From positions 1 through 56,550 of the forward strand of contig VGOD01000010.1 of the NCBI GenBank assembly GCA_016876015.1: DNA of 56,550 nt, given 5' to 3'. How positions within the stretch are numbered: position 1 is the first letter of the stretch; each line of letters opens with the position of its first letter. A program made the position numbers and the translations under genes. The notes beneath the pieces are model-generated. The model was not told where the DNA came from. It searched no databases and saw only the letters and a program-made list of their open reading frames with translations. The DNA comes from Chloroflexota bacterium. Lineage in GTDB: Bacteria; Chloroflexota; Anaerolineae; CG2-30-64-16. Shown here piece after piece: positions 41,206 to 49,870 of the stretch.

Positions 41206-42495
41206 ATGAAGCAACACCGTAACCTTTGGTCGCTGCTCTGCCCCTGGTTGGGCAGCCTTCTCCTGACCGGCCTGGCTTTGATCGCCGCGTTTCTGGCGCG
41301 ACCGCGCGTCCAGGCCATCCTCTTCGACCTGACTGGGGAGGAGCAGTTCCTCTCGCAGATCAAGGGGCTGAGCGATCTCGCCGCCGATCTGCTGCGGCCG
41401 CGGCTTCGCCTGGCGCCGACCGCGGCGTTGGTACACGCGGATGTGAACCCCTCTGGCGTCAACGTGTTCCTCAACGAGGAGGTCGAGCTGGCGAAGCGCG
41501 AGCTGACCGTGCGTCTGGCTGCGGAGGCTGGCTTCCACTGGCTGCGCCAGGAATTCCCCTGGCAAGACATCGAAATCCACGGCAAAGGGGACTTCGAAGA
41601 CCGGCGCAACCCCCCGCCGAGATCGGCGTGGGAGAAATACGATCAGATCGTGGAACTGGCCGAGAAGTATGGCCTGGAGCTGATCGTGCGCATCAGCACG
41701 CCGCCGGCCTGGAGTCGCAGCCAGGGGGATGCCGTCGGAACCTTCGCGCCGCCCGACGACTATGCGGATTTCGGCGACTTCGTCCACGCGCTCATCAGCC
41801 GCTACCGCGGTCGCATCCGCTATTATCAGATTTGGAATGAGCCGAACATCTACCCGGAGTGGGGCGTCTATCCCATCAGCCCGGAGGAGTACACGGAGCT
41901 GCTGAAAGTAGCCGCAACGCGCGCTCGCGAGGCCGATCCAGAGGTGGTCATCATCTGCGGCGCGCTCGCGAGCACCATCGCGCTACAACCGGCTGCGCCG
42001 CCGCCGCACAACGCGCTCAACGACTTGATCTTCCTCCAGCGCATGTATGACGCCGGCGCCGCGCCCTACTTCGATATCGTCGCGATGCAGGGCTACGGCC
42101 TCTGGTCCGGTCCCAGCGATCGGCGGATGCACCCGCGCGTGATCAACTTCGGCCGGCCACAGTTCGTGCGCGATCTGATGGCGGCCAACGGCGACAGCCA
42201 CAAACCGATCTGGATCAGCGAGATGGCATGGAACGCCGTGCCCGATGCGGTGGCTGACAAGCGTTTCGGCCAGGTCACCCTGGAGCAACAGGCGCGTTAT
42301 GCCGTGCGGGCCTACGAACGCATTGCGGCCGAGTGGCCCTGGATCGGCGTGGCCAATGTCTGGTATTTCAAGCGCGCAACCGATGAATGGCTCACGCAGG
42401 GCAAGCCCGAAGCTTACTTCCGTCTGGCCGACCCAGACTTCACGACCCAACCAGTATATGAGAGCCTGAAACAGTACCTGCGCCGCGAGCCATAG
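41206..42495 (+). CDS. Membrane-anchored glycosidase-like protein (GH-A clan)
   Basis: A 429-aa protein with one N-terminal TM segment (WLGSLLLTGLALIAAFLA, ~14-31). The domain beginning at ~75 is a GH-A barrel: GFHWLRQEFPWQDIEIHG, RYYQIWNEPNIYPEWGV (acid/base Glu, N-E-P) and KPIWISEMAWNAVPD (nucleophile Glu). This is like GH39/GH5-type enzymes or the glycosidase-like domain found near exopolysaccharide genes. It is placed next to a GT39 transferase, with its end 28 bp before that start, consistent with cell-surface glycan synthesis or trimming. The RBS of the ATG at 41206 is weak. Confidence 0.78.
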   Translation: MKQHRNLWSLLCPWLGSLLLTGLALIAAFLARPRVQAILFDLTGEEQFLSQIKGLSDLAADLLRPRLRLAPTAALVHADVNPSGVNVFLNEEVELAKRELTVRLAAEAGFHWLRQEFPWQDIEIHGKGDFEDRRNPPPRSAWEKYDQIVELAEKYGLELIVRISTPPAWSRSQGDAVGTFAPPDDYADFGDFVHALISRYRGRIRYYQIWNEPNIYPEWGVYPISPEEYTELLKVAATRAREADPEVVIICGALASTIALQPAAPPPHNALNDLIFLQRMYDAGAAPYFDIVAMQGYGLWSGPSDRRMHPRVINFGRPQFVRDLMAANGDSHKPIWISEMAWNAVPDAVADKRFGQVTLEQQARYAVRAYERIAAEWPWIGVANVWYFKRATDEWLTQGKPEAYFRLADPDFTTQPVYESLKQYLRREP

Positions 42496-42522
42496 GTTGT
42501 TCGCGGCGCATGAGAGGCGACT

Positions 42523-44997
42523 ATGACCAAGAGCCGTCCTCCGCGCAGGACCTCGCCGCGCGACACGGCGTTGATCCTTCTGCTGTTGATTCTGATCATC
42601 GCCGTCGCGGCCGGCGTCCGCATCTATCGCCTCGATGCGCACAGCCTCTGGTCCGATGAGGGCAACAGCGCCGCGCTGGCCACTCGCTCGTTGATCCAGA
42701 TCGCCGCCGATGCAGCCCACGACATCCATCCCCCGCTCTACTACTGGTTGCTGCACATCTGGACGCGCATCTTTGGCCTCAGCGAGGCCGCACTGCGCGG
42801 CCTGAGCGTCCTCCTCGGCGTGCTGCTGGTGCTGGTGATCGGCGGGCTGGGCCGCCGGTTCTATGGCACCAGCACAGGATTGGCCGCCGCGTTCATCGCA
42901 GCGGCGTCGCCGTTCCAGATCTACTATAGCCAGGAAGCGCGCATGTACATCCTGTTGGCCCTGCAAGCGACCAGCACGATGTATGCCTTCAAGGGGTTCC
43001 TCTATCGGGAGGATCGCAGCCTGCCCGCAGCAGGTCAGCCGCCAGGCAAGCCGTTGGCGCTCTTGCCGCCCTGGGGCATCGTGTTGATTCTGCTGTGGAG
43101 CGGCGGCCTCTACACCCACTATTTCTTTCCCCTGATGATCGGTCTGGCGACGCTGCTCTACGCGGGATGGCTCTGGGACACGCAGCGACGTGGGCAGGTG
43201 GGGCGACGCCTGGCGCGCTGGGGGCTGCTGCTCCTGGCGACCCTGGTTATCTTCGCGCCCTGGCTGCCGATCGCGTTGCGCCAGTTGTTGGTTTGGCCGG
43301 CCGGCCTGACCTCTGCGACCGGCAAGGACGCAGCCCTGATCGCTGTGGCGGTTCTCGGGTCGGGTCCGACCGCGGCCGGCGAAGTGGGCCAATGGTGGCA
43401 CTGGGCGCTGATGGGCGTCGCTCTGGTGGGCGTGCTGCCATGGCGAGACGACAAACAACGTCCGTTCTGGCTGAGCTGGCTGATGCCGGTGCTTTGGGTT
43501 GTCGTTCCCTGCCTGATGATGGTAGCCCTCGGCCTGTTCCGAGAGGCGTATTTCAAGTTCCTGCTGATCGCAGCGCCAGGTTACGCTCTCTTGCTGGCGC
43601 GTGGGATACTGGGCCCTGCGCGCGGTCTGCGGCCAGTCCCGGCCCTACCGGCCGGCGTGGGCCGGCTGTGGACGACCGGCGCCCGGCTGAGCGGAGTCTT
43701 TGGCGCGCTGTGGGTGATCGTGACTTTGGGGCTGGTGGCCGCGCTGTTCGGCGGCGCATTGGGTCGCTACTATGGCGACCCGACGGTGGCCCGCGATGAC
43801 TACCGGGGGATCGTCCAGTTCATCACGGCCACAGCGCAACCCGATGACGCCATTCTGCTTGACGCGCCGGGCCAGATCGAGGTGTTCCGCTACTACTACC
43901 ACGGCAATATGCCGATCTACCCGCTGCCGCGCCAGCGGCCGCTTGACCCAGTCGCCACTATCCAGGAGTTGGACCAACTCCTGAAGCACCACAAGATCTA
44001 TGCGCTCTATTGGGCCACGGACGAGGCGGATCCGGGCGAGCTGATCGAAGGGTGGATGAACGATCGGGGCTATAAGACGCTCGATCAATGGCGCGGCAAC
44101 GTCCGGCTGGTCGTCTATGTGATGCCGGAGCGCCGGCCGCCTGATGAGGCTGCGGATGCGCTCAACCTGCGGCTGGGGCCGGACCTGTTGCTGCTGGGCT
44201 ATCGGGGCTGGAACCTGACCCCGGCGGCTGGCGAGGTAACGCAGCTTCAGTTGCTGTGGCAGGCCGAGCGGCCGGTCGCGCAGCGGTACAAGGTATTCGT
44301 CCAGTTACTCGATGCGCGCGACCAGGTGATCGCGCAGCGCGATGCAGAGCCGGCCGGCGACAGCCGGCCCACCGATCGCTGGAAGCCGGGCGAAATCGTC
44401 GCAGACAACCACGGGCTGCTGATCCCCCCGGGCACGCCGCCGGGCATGTACCGGCGCATCGTCGGCCTATACGATGCTACTACCGGCGCGCGCCTGCGCC
44501 AGCTCAACGGACAGGACTTCGTCACGCTGCCGGCGCTTCGAGTCAGCCGCAGCGCCGCACAGCCGCCCCTGGATGCGCTCAATGTGCGCTACAAACAGCA
44601 CTTCGACTTTGGCGGCATCGCCTTGCTGGGGTACGATCGCTACAAGCGAGGATTCGGCCACGCGCCCAATACGCCTATCTTCCCCGGCGATCTGCTGCAC
44701 CTGACCCTTTATTGGCAGGCTAACGTCAAACCGCGAGCTGACTGGTGGTTCAGCGTGATCCTAAGCGACGCCAGCGGCCATACCGTGGCGAAGATGCAAG
44801 CGCCGCTCGTCAGCGACACCTATGCAACGACGCTATGGAACCGGGGGGAGATCGTGCGGGGCGAGCACGATCTCCTGATCCCCGCGGAGCTGCCTGCGGA
44901 GACGTACCGGCTCAGCGTGATCTTGCTGCCAGACACCGAGACGCCGGCCGGGACGGCGTACCTGGGCGCGGTGAAGGTGACGCGTCCCGGCCGGTGA
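42523..44997 (+). CDS. GT39-family membrane glycosyltransferase (PMT/ArnT-like) with C-terminal beta domains
   Basis: An 824-aa protein with about 11-12 TM segments in the first ~450 residues. The catalytic first-loop Asp-Glu is in LWSDEGNSAALA (D45/E46), and IHPPLYYWLLH is the second family motif. This kind of enzyme uses polyprenyl-phosphate sugars to glycosylate proteins or lipids on the outer face. The C-terminal ~300 residues contain two immunoglobulin-like or carbohydrate-binding-like units (AGEVTQLQLLWQAERPVAQR and LLHLTLYWQANVKPRADWWF) sharing the L-x-L-x-W-Q motif. It is likely an operon with the upstream glycosidase. Confidence 0.85.
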   Translation: MTKSRPPRRTSPRDTALILLLLILIIAVAAGVRIYRLDAHSLWSDEGNSAALATRSLIQIAADAAHDIHPPLYYWLLHIWTRIFGLSEAALRGLSVLLGVLLVLVIGGLGRRFYGTSTGLAAAFIAAASPFQIYYSQEARMYILLALQATSTMYAFKGFLYREDRSLPAAGQPPGKPLALLPPWGIVLILLWSGGLYTHYFFPLMIGLATLLYAGWLWDTQRRGQVGRRLARWGLLLLATLVIFAPWLPIALRQLLVWPAGLTSATGKDAALIAVAVLGSGPTAAGEVGQWWHWALMGVALVGVLPWRDDKQRPFWLSWLMPVLWVVVPCLMMVALGLFREAYFKFLLIAAPGYALLLARGILGPARGLRPVPALPAGVGRLWTTGARLSGVFGALWVIVTLGLVAALFGGALGRYYGDPTVARDDYRGIVQFITATAQPDDAILLDAPGQIEVFRYYYHGNMPIYPLPRQRPLDPVATIQELDQLLKHHKIYALYWATDEADPGELIEGWMNDRGYKTLDQWRGNVRLVVYVMPERRPPDEAADALNLRLGPDLLLLGYRGWNLTPAAGEVTQLQLLWQAERPVAQRYKVFVQLLDARDQVIAQRDAEPAGDSRPTDRWKPGEIVADNHGLLIPPGTPPGMYRRIVGLYDATTGARLRQLNGQDFVTLPALRVSRSAAQPPLDALNVRYKQHFDFGGIALLGYDRYKRGFGHAPNTPIFPGDLLHLTLYWQANVKPRADWWFSVILSDASGHTVAKMQAPLVSDTYATTLWNRGEIVRGEHDLLIPAELPAETYRLSVILLPDTETPAGTAYLGAVKVTRPGR

Positions 44998-45118
44998 GCG
45001 AGTGGCTTGCGCAGTCGGTCGTCATGCGCCGAGACCGCCGGCTGGCCGTCCCCTGCCGTAGAGCGTCGTCACGTCCGCGGCCTTTTCAAGCGTCTACAGG
45101 ATAGTGCGTTTCGATCCG

Positions 45119-46171
45119 TCAATATTCGCGATGGCCGTTGCCCTTTTCCAGATCGGCTGCGAACTCCTCCAGACTGGCCGCTAGGATCGCATGCCGATGC
45201 AGCATCCACAGCCGTGTCAGGTCCTCGATGCAGTTCACTGCCTCCTGCACCACCAGCGGAGTCCGACCAAAGCGGATCTCCAGCGCCGCCAGCACTCCTC
45301 TGCGAGCAGACGCGATCTGGCCCTCCTGCCGGCCCTCCTGCCGGCCCTCCTGCCGGCCCTCCTGCCGGCCCTCCTGCCGGCCTTCCTGTCGGCCCTCTTC
45401 CAACCCTTGCTGCTTCCAGTCCCGGGTCCACTCAATCACACGTTCAGCCAACATACTCCTCACCTCCTGCAAATCCGCCACCTCCGGCACCTCCACGCCG
45501 TGCAGCCGCGCCGGCAGTAGAACCCGCTTCAGCCAGACCGTGAACGCCCGCCGCAACTCCATCTGCTCCGGCGCAGCCAGCCACTCGATCAAAGTCTCCA
45601 CCACGCGCCTCACATCCTCCGGCTGGCGGCTATGCTCCAACCGGAAAAGCGCTGCCACCAAGTTGCGCATCACCGGCAAGGCCTCCGTCAATTGGGCGCC
45701 TTCGTCTATCAGCAGATAGCGCATCTGCGGCCGATATGCGGCCAGCCCGCCCGGCCCCACCGCGACCAGCTCTGCCACCTCCGCAGCCGCCCGCCAACGC
45801 GGCAGGCCGTTATACAACACCAGGGGTACCACCGGCGGCAGCCGCAGACCAGGCGCCAGCTCCTTTCTGCGAATCAAGTCCTGATACAGCAACCCCACAT
45901 AGGTCATCACCCGCACAGCCATGAAACGGTCTACCCTCGACTGGAACTCCAGAAGCAGATAGACGTAGAGCCAGCTCTCGCGCAGCCGCACCCGCCACAC
46001 CAGATCATCTTCGCGCTTACGCAGATCATCACTGACATAGCTGCCGCGCACCGGCTCCAGGGTCGTGAAGTCCACCTCCTGCACCCACGGCTCTGCTACG
46101 AAACCGGCCAGCAGATCAGCCATCATCTCCGGGTGCGAAAACAAGGCTTTGTAACTGGCATCGTATTCCAC
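45119..46171 (-). CDS. Rpn-family recombination-promoting nuclease (PD-(D/E)xK, transposase-like)
   Basis: A 350-aa protein beginning DASYKALFSHPEMMADLLAG. The nuclease core carries DDLVWRVRL (Asp) and LLLEFQSRVDRFMAVRVM (Glu and Gln; E-x-Q), matching the Rpn/DUF4351-like group. Between ~255 and 285 is a tandem EGRQ repeat encoded by 12-bp units, giving a charged linker. These proteins are associated with recombination and often multiply in genomes. A promoter lies at 46211-46239. Confidence 0.8.
   Translation of the reverse strand: MEYDASYKALFSHPEMMADLLAGFVAEPWVQEVDFTTLEPVRGSYVSDDLRKREDDLVWRVRLRESWLYVYLLLEFQSRVDRFMAVRVMTYVGLLYQDLIRRKELAPGLRLPPVVPLVLYNGLPRWRAAAEVAELVAVGPGGLAAYRPQMRYLLIDEGAQLTEALPVMRNLVAALFRLEHSRQPEDVRRVVETLIEWLAAPEQMELRRAFTVWLKRVLLPARLHGVEVPEVADLQEVRSMLAERVIEWTRDWKQQGLEEGRQEGRQEGRQEGRQEGRQEGRQEGQIASARRGVLAALEIRFGRTPLVVQEAVNCIEDLTRLWMLHRHAILAASLEEFAADLEKGNGHREY
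45319..45390. repeat. 12-bp coding minisatellite in the Rpn gene
   Basis: Five perfect GGCCCTCCTGCC units and one diverged copy (GGCCTTCCTGTC), plus a partial one beyond. In frame, so unit changes only lengthen or shorten the EGRQ linker. Confidence 0.95.
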
Positions 46172-46210
46172 GATAGCCTCCCATCATCCGCTGACTTCGT
46201 GTTACGGTAG

Positions 46211-46239
46211 ATTCTACATCAAGTCCGGGTTCGCGGCAA
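46211..46239 (-). promoter_or_regulatory. Promoter for the Rpn gene
   Basis: Minus strand TTGCCG (46234-46239), 17-bp spacer, TAGAAT (46211-46216); 40 bp before the ATG. Confidence 0.6.
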
Positions 46240-46378
46240 GCCTTCGCATCTCTCGTCCTCAGCGCCTCCCGGGGGGAATGACCACAGCAACGATCTCAGC
46301 CTGCCGCGGGGTGATGCTGGCTTCGGGCATTTTGCCTGTCAAACTGAGGAGCCATGCAACGCCGGGCGCACACCAGCG

Positions 46379-47629
46379 TTACGTGACTTCGCTGTGGCGC
46401 TCCAACACCGCCAGGAACGCCTCGCGCGTGACCGGTTTTTGCAGAAAGCCATCTGCACCCAGGGCCAACGCCAGTTCCTCCTGCGGCAGGACCGTGCAGA
46501 CGATGAGAGCAGTATCGGCCATTGTTGGATGAGCGCGCAGACGGGTCAACACCTCCCAACCATCTATGCCGGGCATCATCACGTCGAGCACGATGATGCG
46601 CGGCGCTAACTCCACTGCCAGCCGCAACGCTTCTTCCGGTCGGTGCGTGCTCGTGAGGCAGAAACGCGTGCCCGTCACGTAGCGGCTGAACAGGTGCAGC
46701 GTGTCGGCGTTGTCATCCACGACCAGCACCGGGATGCGCGCCAGAAGGGGCAGGGTGAGCCTGGCGGCGCCACCATCGCGCGTGAAGTCCAGGTCCAACT
46801 GACCGCCGGCCAGATCGGTAAGTTGGCGCGCCATCTCCAGACTGACCCGCTCCCGCTCCGAGAGCTGCGCATCTTTGAGGTTCATAGTGTCCACGGTCAG
46901 GGTGACGCTGCCGCTCGCGGGCTGGGCGGACAGGGTCACGCGATTCCCTTGTGCACGCGGGATGATCACCCCCAACAGGCTGAGCAGTGCGTAGCGCAGC
47001 GTCACCTGCGGCGCAGCGAGGTCGCCGAGCTCCTCCAGGCTCTCGCACGTCACCTGGACGCGCCACTGGCTGGCCAGCGGCCGCGTCAGGTCAAGGACGC
47101 CGCGGATGGTCTGGGCGAGCGCGGCGGGCTTTTCGGGCGGCAGATCGGCCAGCCAATCAGTAGACGGCCGGCCGCCAAAGGTCGGCCGGAGCGGCGCCAG
47201 ACCCGGTTCCTGCCCAGTCAGCGTGGCGTGCGCGAAATCGAGCGGCTGCGCTGTCTGGCTTTCGAGGCCGTATCGCTGCCACAGCCGGCTCGCCAGCGTT
47301 TCGAGCGCGGCGCGCTGCTCGCGGCGCAACTGCCGGCCGCTGATCCCTAATTGATCAGCCACCGTCTCGCGGTCGAACCGGCGCACATAGCGGTAGACGA
47401 GCGCATCGTAGATGCGCCAGGCGCGCGACTGGGGCGGCTCATCGGCCGCGGGCTGCAATGCCTCGATGGCAGCGGTCAGGAGCCGCTGCAAAGCCGCGGC
47501 CGCGTCGGAATCGCGGCCGACGCCGAACAAGGGGACGAGCGCATTGCGGCGCAACTGGTCCGGGTCGTACAGATAGTGCAACGCGCTGCGCAGATGCCCG
47601 ACGAACTGATCGAAACTCAGGGTATCCAA
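46379..47629 (-). CDS. HTH / degenerate HATPase / receiver protein (copy B)
   Basis: About 416 aa from a TTG at 47629; an extension to a TTG at 47677 is open but lies upstream of the predicted transcription start. The TTG at 47629 has AAGGAGG 11 nt upstream and gives a length and receiver positions that match copy A. The HTH is at ~85-120 (FDRETVADQLGISGRQLRRE, aligned with the same segment of copy A). The ATPase-like middle (RYALLSLLGVII) lacks the N-box Asn and G boxes. The receiver has VLVVDDNADT, Asp349 (IVLDVMMP) and Lys398 (LQKPVT). It is divergent from the ABC operon; three CGGCCAA repeats overlap its promoter, so autoregulation is plausible. Confidence 0.8.
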   Translation of the reverse strand: MDTLSFDQFVGHLRSALHYLYDPDQLRRNALVPLFGVGRDSDAAAALQRLLTAAIEALQPAADEPPQSRAWRIYDALVYRYVRRFDRETVADQLGISGRQLRREQRAALETLASRLWQRYGLESQTAQPLDFAHATLTGQEPGLAPLRPTFGGRPSTDWLADLPPEKPAALAQTIRGVLDLTRPLASQWRVQVTCESLEELGDLAAPQVTLRYALLSLLGVIIPRAQGNRVTLSAQPASGSVTLTVDTMNLKDAQLSERERVSLEMARQLTDLAGGQLDLDFTRDGGAARLTLPLLARIPVLVVDDNADTLHLFSRYVTGTRFCLTSTHRPEEALRLAVELAPRIIVLDVMMPGIDGWEVLTRLRAHPTMADTALIVCTVLPQEELALALGADGFLQKPVTREAFLAVLERHSEVT

Positions 47630-47659
47630 ACGGCTTTCGCCCTCCTTCGCCACAGTTCC

Positions 47660-47688
47660 ATTGTACCGCGCGGCCAATCTACGGCCAA
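47660..47688 (-). promoter_or_regulatory. Promoter for the copy B regulator
   Basis: Minus strand TTGGCC (47683-47688), 17-bp spacer, TACAAT (47660-47665), 31 nt upstream of the TTG at 47629. Confidence 0.55.
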
Positions 47689-47703
47689 ATCTCGGCCAAA
47701 AAA
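47671..47703. promoter_or_regulatory. Three CGGCCAA repeats at 11-bp spacing (operator candidate)
   Basis: CGGCCAA starts at 47671, 47682 and 47693, exactly one helical turn apart, overlapping the -35 of the copy B promoter and upstream of the divergent transporter. Typical layout for tandem binding of a dimeric regulator. Confidence 0.6.
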
Positions 47704-47725
47704 CACGCGCAGATCGGCAGCCCTG

Positions 47726-47734
47726 TGCTATGAT
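47726..47734 (+). promoter_or_regulatory. Extended -10 candidate for the second ABC operon
   Basis: TGC then TATGAT (47729-47734), 49 bp before the ATG at 47783; no clear -35, consistent with activator dependence. Confidence 0.4.
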
Positions 47735-47782
47735 TGCGGCAGCCCCACACTTTGCTATCCGTAGACCATTCCAGGAGCGAGT

Positions 47783-48757
47783 ATGGCTGCAGCAACCAGC
47801 TTAGCACAGCCCCAATGGGAGGCGCAAGGCAGACCCGGCGGTCGGGGGTCCGCGGCCCTCAAGCAAATCCGCCGCGGCTGGCAGTTGTACCTGCTGCTGG
47901 CGCTTCCACTCGCCTGGCTGTTCATCTTCATGTACTACCCGATGTATGGCGCGCAGATCGCGTTTCGCGATTTTCTGCCTGGCCAGGGCATTTGGGGCAG
48001 CGAGTGGGTGGGCGCGGAACACTTCCAGCGCTTTTTCGTCTCGCCCATGTTCTGGCGGCTGCTTCGCAATACGCTGGGGTTGTCTGTCTACATGCTGGCG
48101 GTTGGCTTCCCCATCCCCATCCTGTTCGCGTTGAGTCTGAACCAACTGCGCGTCGGCCCCTTCAAGCGCACCGTGCAGATGGTCAGCTACGCGCCGCACT
48201 TCATCTCGACGGTCGTCATGGTGGGTCTGATCTTGCAGTTCCTGGATCTGCGGCGGGGACCGGTGAACCTGCTGCTGCAGGCGGTGGGCTTGAAGGCGGT
48301 CCATTTCATGGGCAACGCCGAGATGTTCCCATCCATCTACGTCTGGACGGGCATCTGGCAAAACATGGGATTCAGCGCCATCATCTACCTGGCGGCGCTC
48401 ACAACCATAGACCCGGCCCTGCACGAGGCCGCGCTCATGGACGGCGCCAACCGCGTGCGGCGCATCTGGCACATTGACATCCCCGGCATTCTACCCCTGG
48501 CCATCACGCTGCTGATCCTGAACATGGGGCAGTTGCTGAACATCGGCTTCGAGAAAGCCTTCCTGTTGCAGAACCCGCTGAACCTTTCAACCTCGGAAGT
48601 GATCAGCACCTATGTGTACAAGATCGGTCTGGCCGGCAGTGTGGCCAACTTCTCTTATGCCGCAGCCATCGGCCTGTTCAATTCGGTTATCGGCCTGATC
48701 CTGTTGGTCACGGCGAACCAGATTTCGAGACGGCTTTCCGAGACCAGTCTATTCTGA
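47783..48757 (+). CDS. ABC transporter permease, LplB/aldouronate type
   Basis: A 324-aa permease with six predicted TM segments; the N-terminal part contains WQLYLLLALPLAWLFIFMYY and PMYGAQIAFRDFLPGQG, typical of LplB-like CUT1 permeases. The EAA loop is HEAALMDGANRVRRIWHIDI. AGGAG lies 5 nt before the ATG. It is the first gene of an operon with a second permease (11 bp) and a binding lipoprotein. This subfamily imports oligosaccharides such as aldouronates; the ligand is not shown by the sequence. Confidence 0.92.
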   Translation: MAAATSLAQPQWEAQGRPGGRGSAALKQIRRGWQLYLLLALPLAWLFIFMYYPMYGAQIAFRDFLPGQGIWGSEWVGAEHFQRFFVSPMFWRLLRNTLGLSVYMLAVGFPIPILFALSLNQLRVGPFKRTVQMVSYAPHFISTVVMVGLILQFLDLRRGPVNLLLQAVGLKAVHFMGNAEMFPSIYVWTGIWQNMGFSAIIYLAALTTIDPALHEAALMDGANRVRRIWHIDIPGILPLAITLLILNMGQLLNIGFEKAFLLQNPLNLSTSEVISTYVYKIGLAGSVANFSYAAAIGLFNSVIGLILLVTANQISRRLSETSLF

Positions 48758-48768
48758 GAGGCATCTGC

Positions 48769-49692
48769 ATGGCCGTTCACGCAAAGGTTTCACCCAGGCC
48801 GCGCAACCGCATCCGCGAGACCGGTTTCGACCTGGTCTTCAGCCTCATGAACTACGGCGTGCTGGCGCTGATCCTGCTGCTCATCCTCTATCCTCTGGTA
48901 TACGTAGTCAGCGCGTCCTTCAGCGACGGCGCGGCCGTGATTTCGGGGCGGGTAGTGCTCTGGCCGGTGGATTTCTCGGTAGCTGCTTATGAGAAGATCT
49001 TCCACTACGAGCGCATCTGGATCGGCTACGCCAATTCGATCTTCTATGCTGTGGTGGGCACGCTGGTCAACATCACGATGACCCTCTTGGCAGCCTACCC
49101 GCTGTCACGCCGCGACCTGTACGGCAAGACCATCATCCTGGGCCTGTTCGTTTTCACCATGTTCTTCAGCGGCGGGCTGATCCCCATCTATCTGCTGGTC
49201 AAGGACCTGGGGCTCCGCAATACCCGCTGGGCGTTGATCATCCCACAGGCGCTCTCGGTCTGGAATCTGATGATCACCGTGACCTATTTCCGCACCGCGA
49301 TTCCAGGCGAATTGCTCGAGGCTGCGCAGCTCGATGGCTGCAACGACATCCAGTACCTGTTGCGCGTTCTGCTGCCGCTCTCCACCCCGATCATTGCCGT
49401 CCTGTGTCTGTTCTATGCCGTCGGCCATTGGAATCAGTTCTTCGCCGCGCTGATCTACCTGAGCAACAAGGACCTCTTCCCTCTACAAATCATCCTGCGA
49501 GACATCCTGATCCAGAGTCAGGTGGACATGAATATCATGGAAGACTTGCAGAGCATGGCAGCGCGCGAAGCCATGCGCGAACTGCTCAAGTACGCGCTGA
49601 TCGTCGTTGCCTCTGGCCCGGTGCTGGCGATCTACCCGTTCGTGCAGAAGTACTTCGTCAGAGGCATCATGTTGGGCGCGATTAAGGGGTAG
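48769..49692 (+). CDS. ABC transporter permease, LplC/YtcP type
   Basis: A 307-aa permease with six predicted TM segments, partner of the preceding gene. The EAA-type loop is LEAAQLDGCNDIQYLLRVLL; the PLVYVVSASFSDGAAVISGR and FFSGGLIPIYLLVKDLGLRN segments are characteristic of LplC. The tail YFVRGIMLGAIKG matches the family. It begins 11 bp after the first permease. Confidence 0.92.
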   Translation: MAVHAKVSPRPRNRIRETGFDLVFSLMNYGVLALILLLILYPLVYVVSASFSDGAAVISGRVVLWPVDFSVAAYEKIFHYERIWIGYANSIFYAVVGTLVNITMTLLAAYPLSRRDLYGKTIILGLFVFTMFFSGGLIPIYLLVKDLGLRNTRWALIIPQALSVWNLMITVTYFRTAIPGELLEAAQLDGCNDIQYLLRVLLPLSTPIIAVLCLFYAVGHWNQFFAALIYLSNKDLFPLQIILRDILIQSQVDMNIMEDLQSMAAREAMRELLKYALIVVASGPVLAIYPFVQKYFVRGIMLGAIKG

Positions 49693-49758
49693 CAGATGGC
49701 AAATTGCAAATGGCAGATTGCAGATTGCAAATGACGCCTGACGCCTGACGCCTGACGA
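49693..49758. repeat. Heptad-repeat tract before the binding-protein gene
   Basis: About nine 7-bp units: ATGGCAA, ATTGCAA, ATGGCAG, ATTGCAG, ATTGCAA, ATGACGC and three CTGACGC/CTGACGA, followed by AAAGGAGGT. Octamer-like CAATCTAC/CAATCCAC units follow at 49829-49853, just before the RBS of the next gene. Confidence 0.8.
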
Positions 49759-49870
49759 AAGGAGGTACAGCTACCTGAGATCGGCTTGCTGAGCCGCGGG
49801 GATGCAACCAACCGATCTACAAGTCACCCAATCTACCAATCCACCAATCCACTCTGAAGGAGGAAACCCG

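Noticed and set aside
47630..47677. N-terminal extension of the copy B regulator from a TTG at 47677
   Set aside because: A promoter (47660-47688) lies across it and no ribosome-binding site precedes the TTG; the TTG at 47629 has AAGGAGG and matches the length of copy A.
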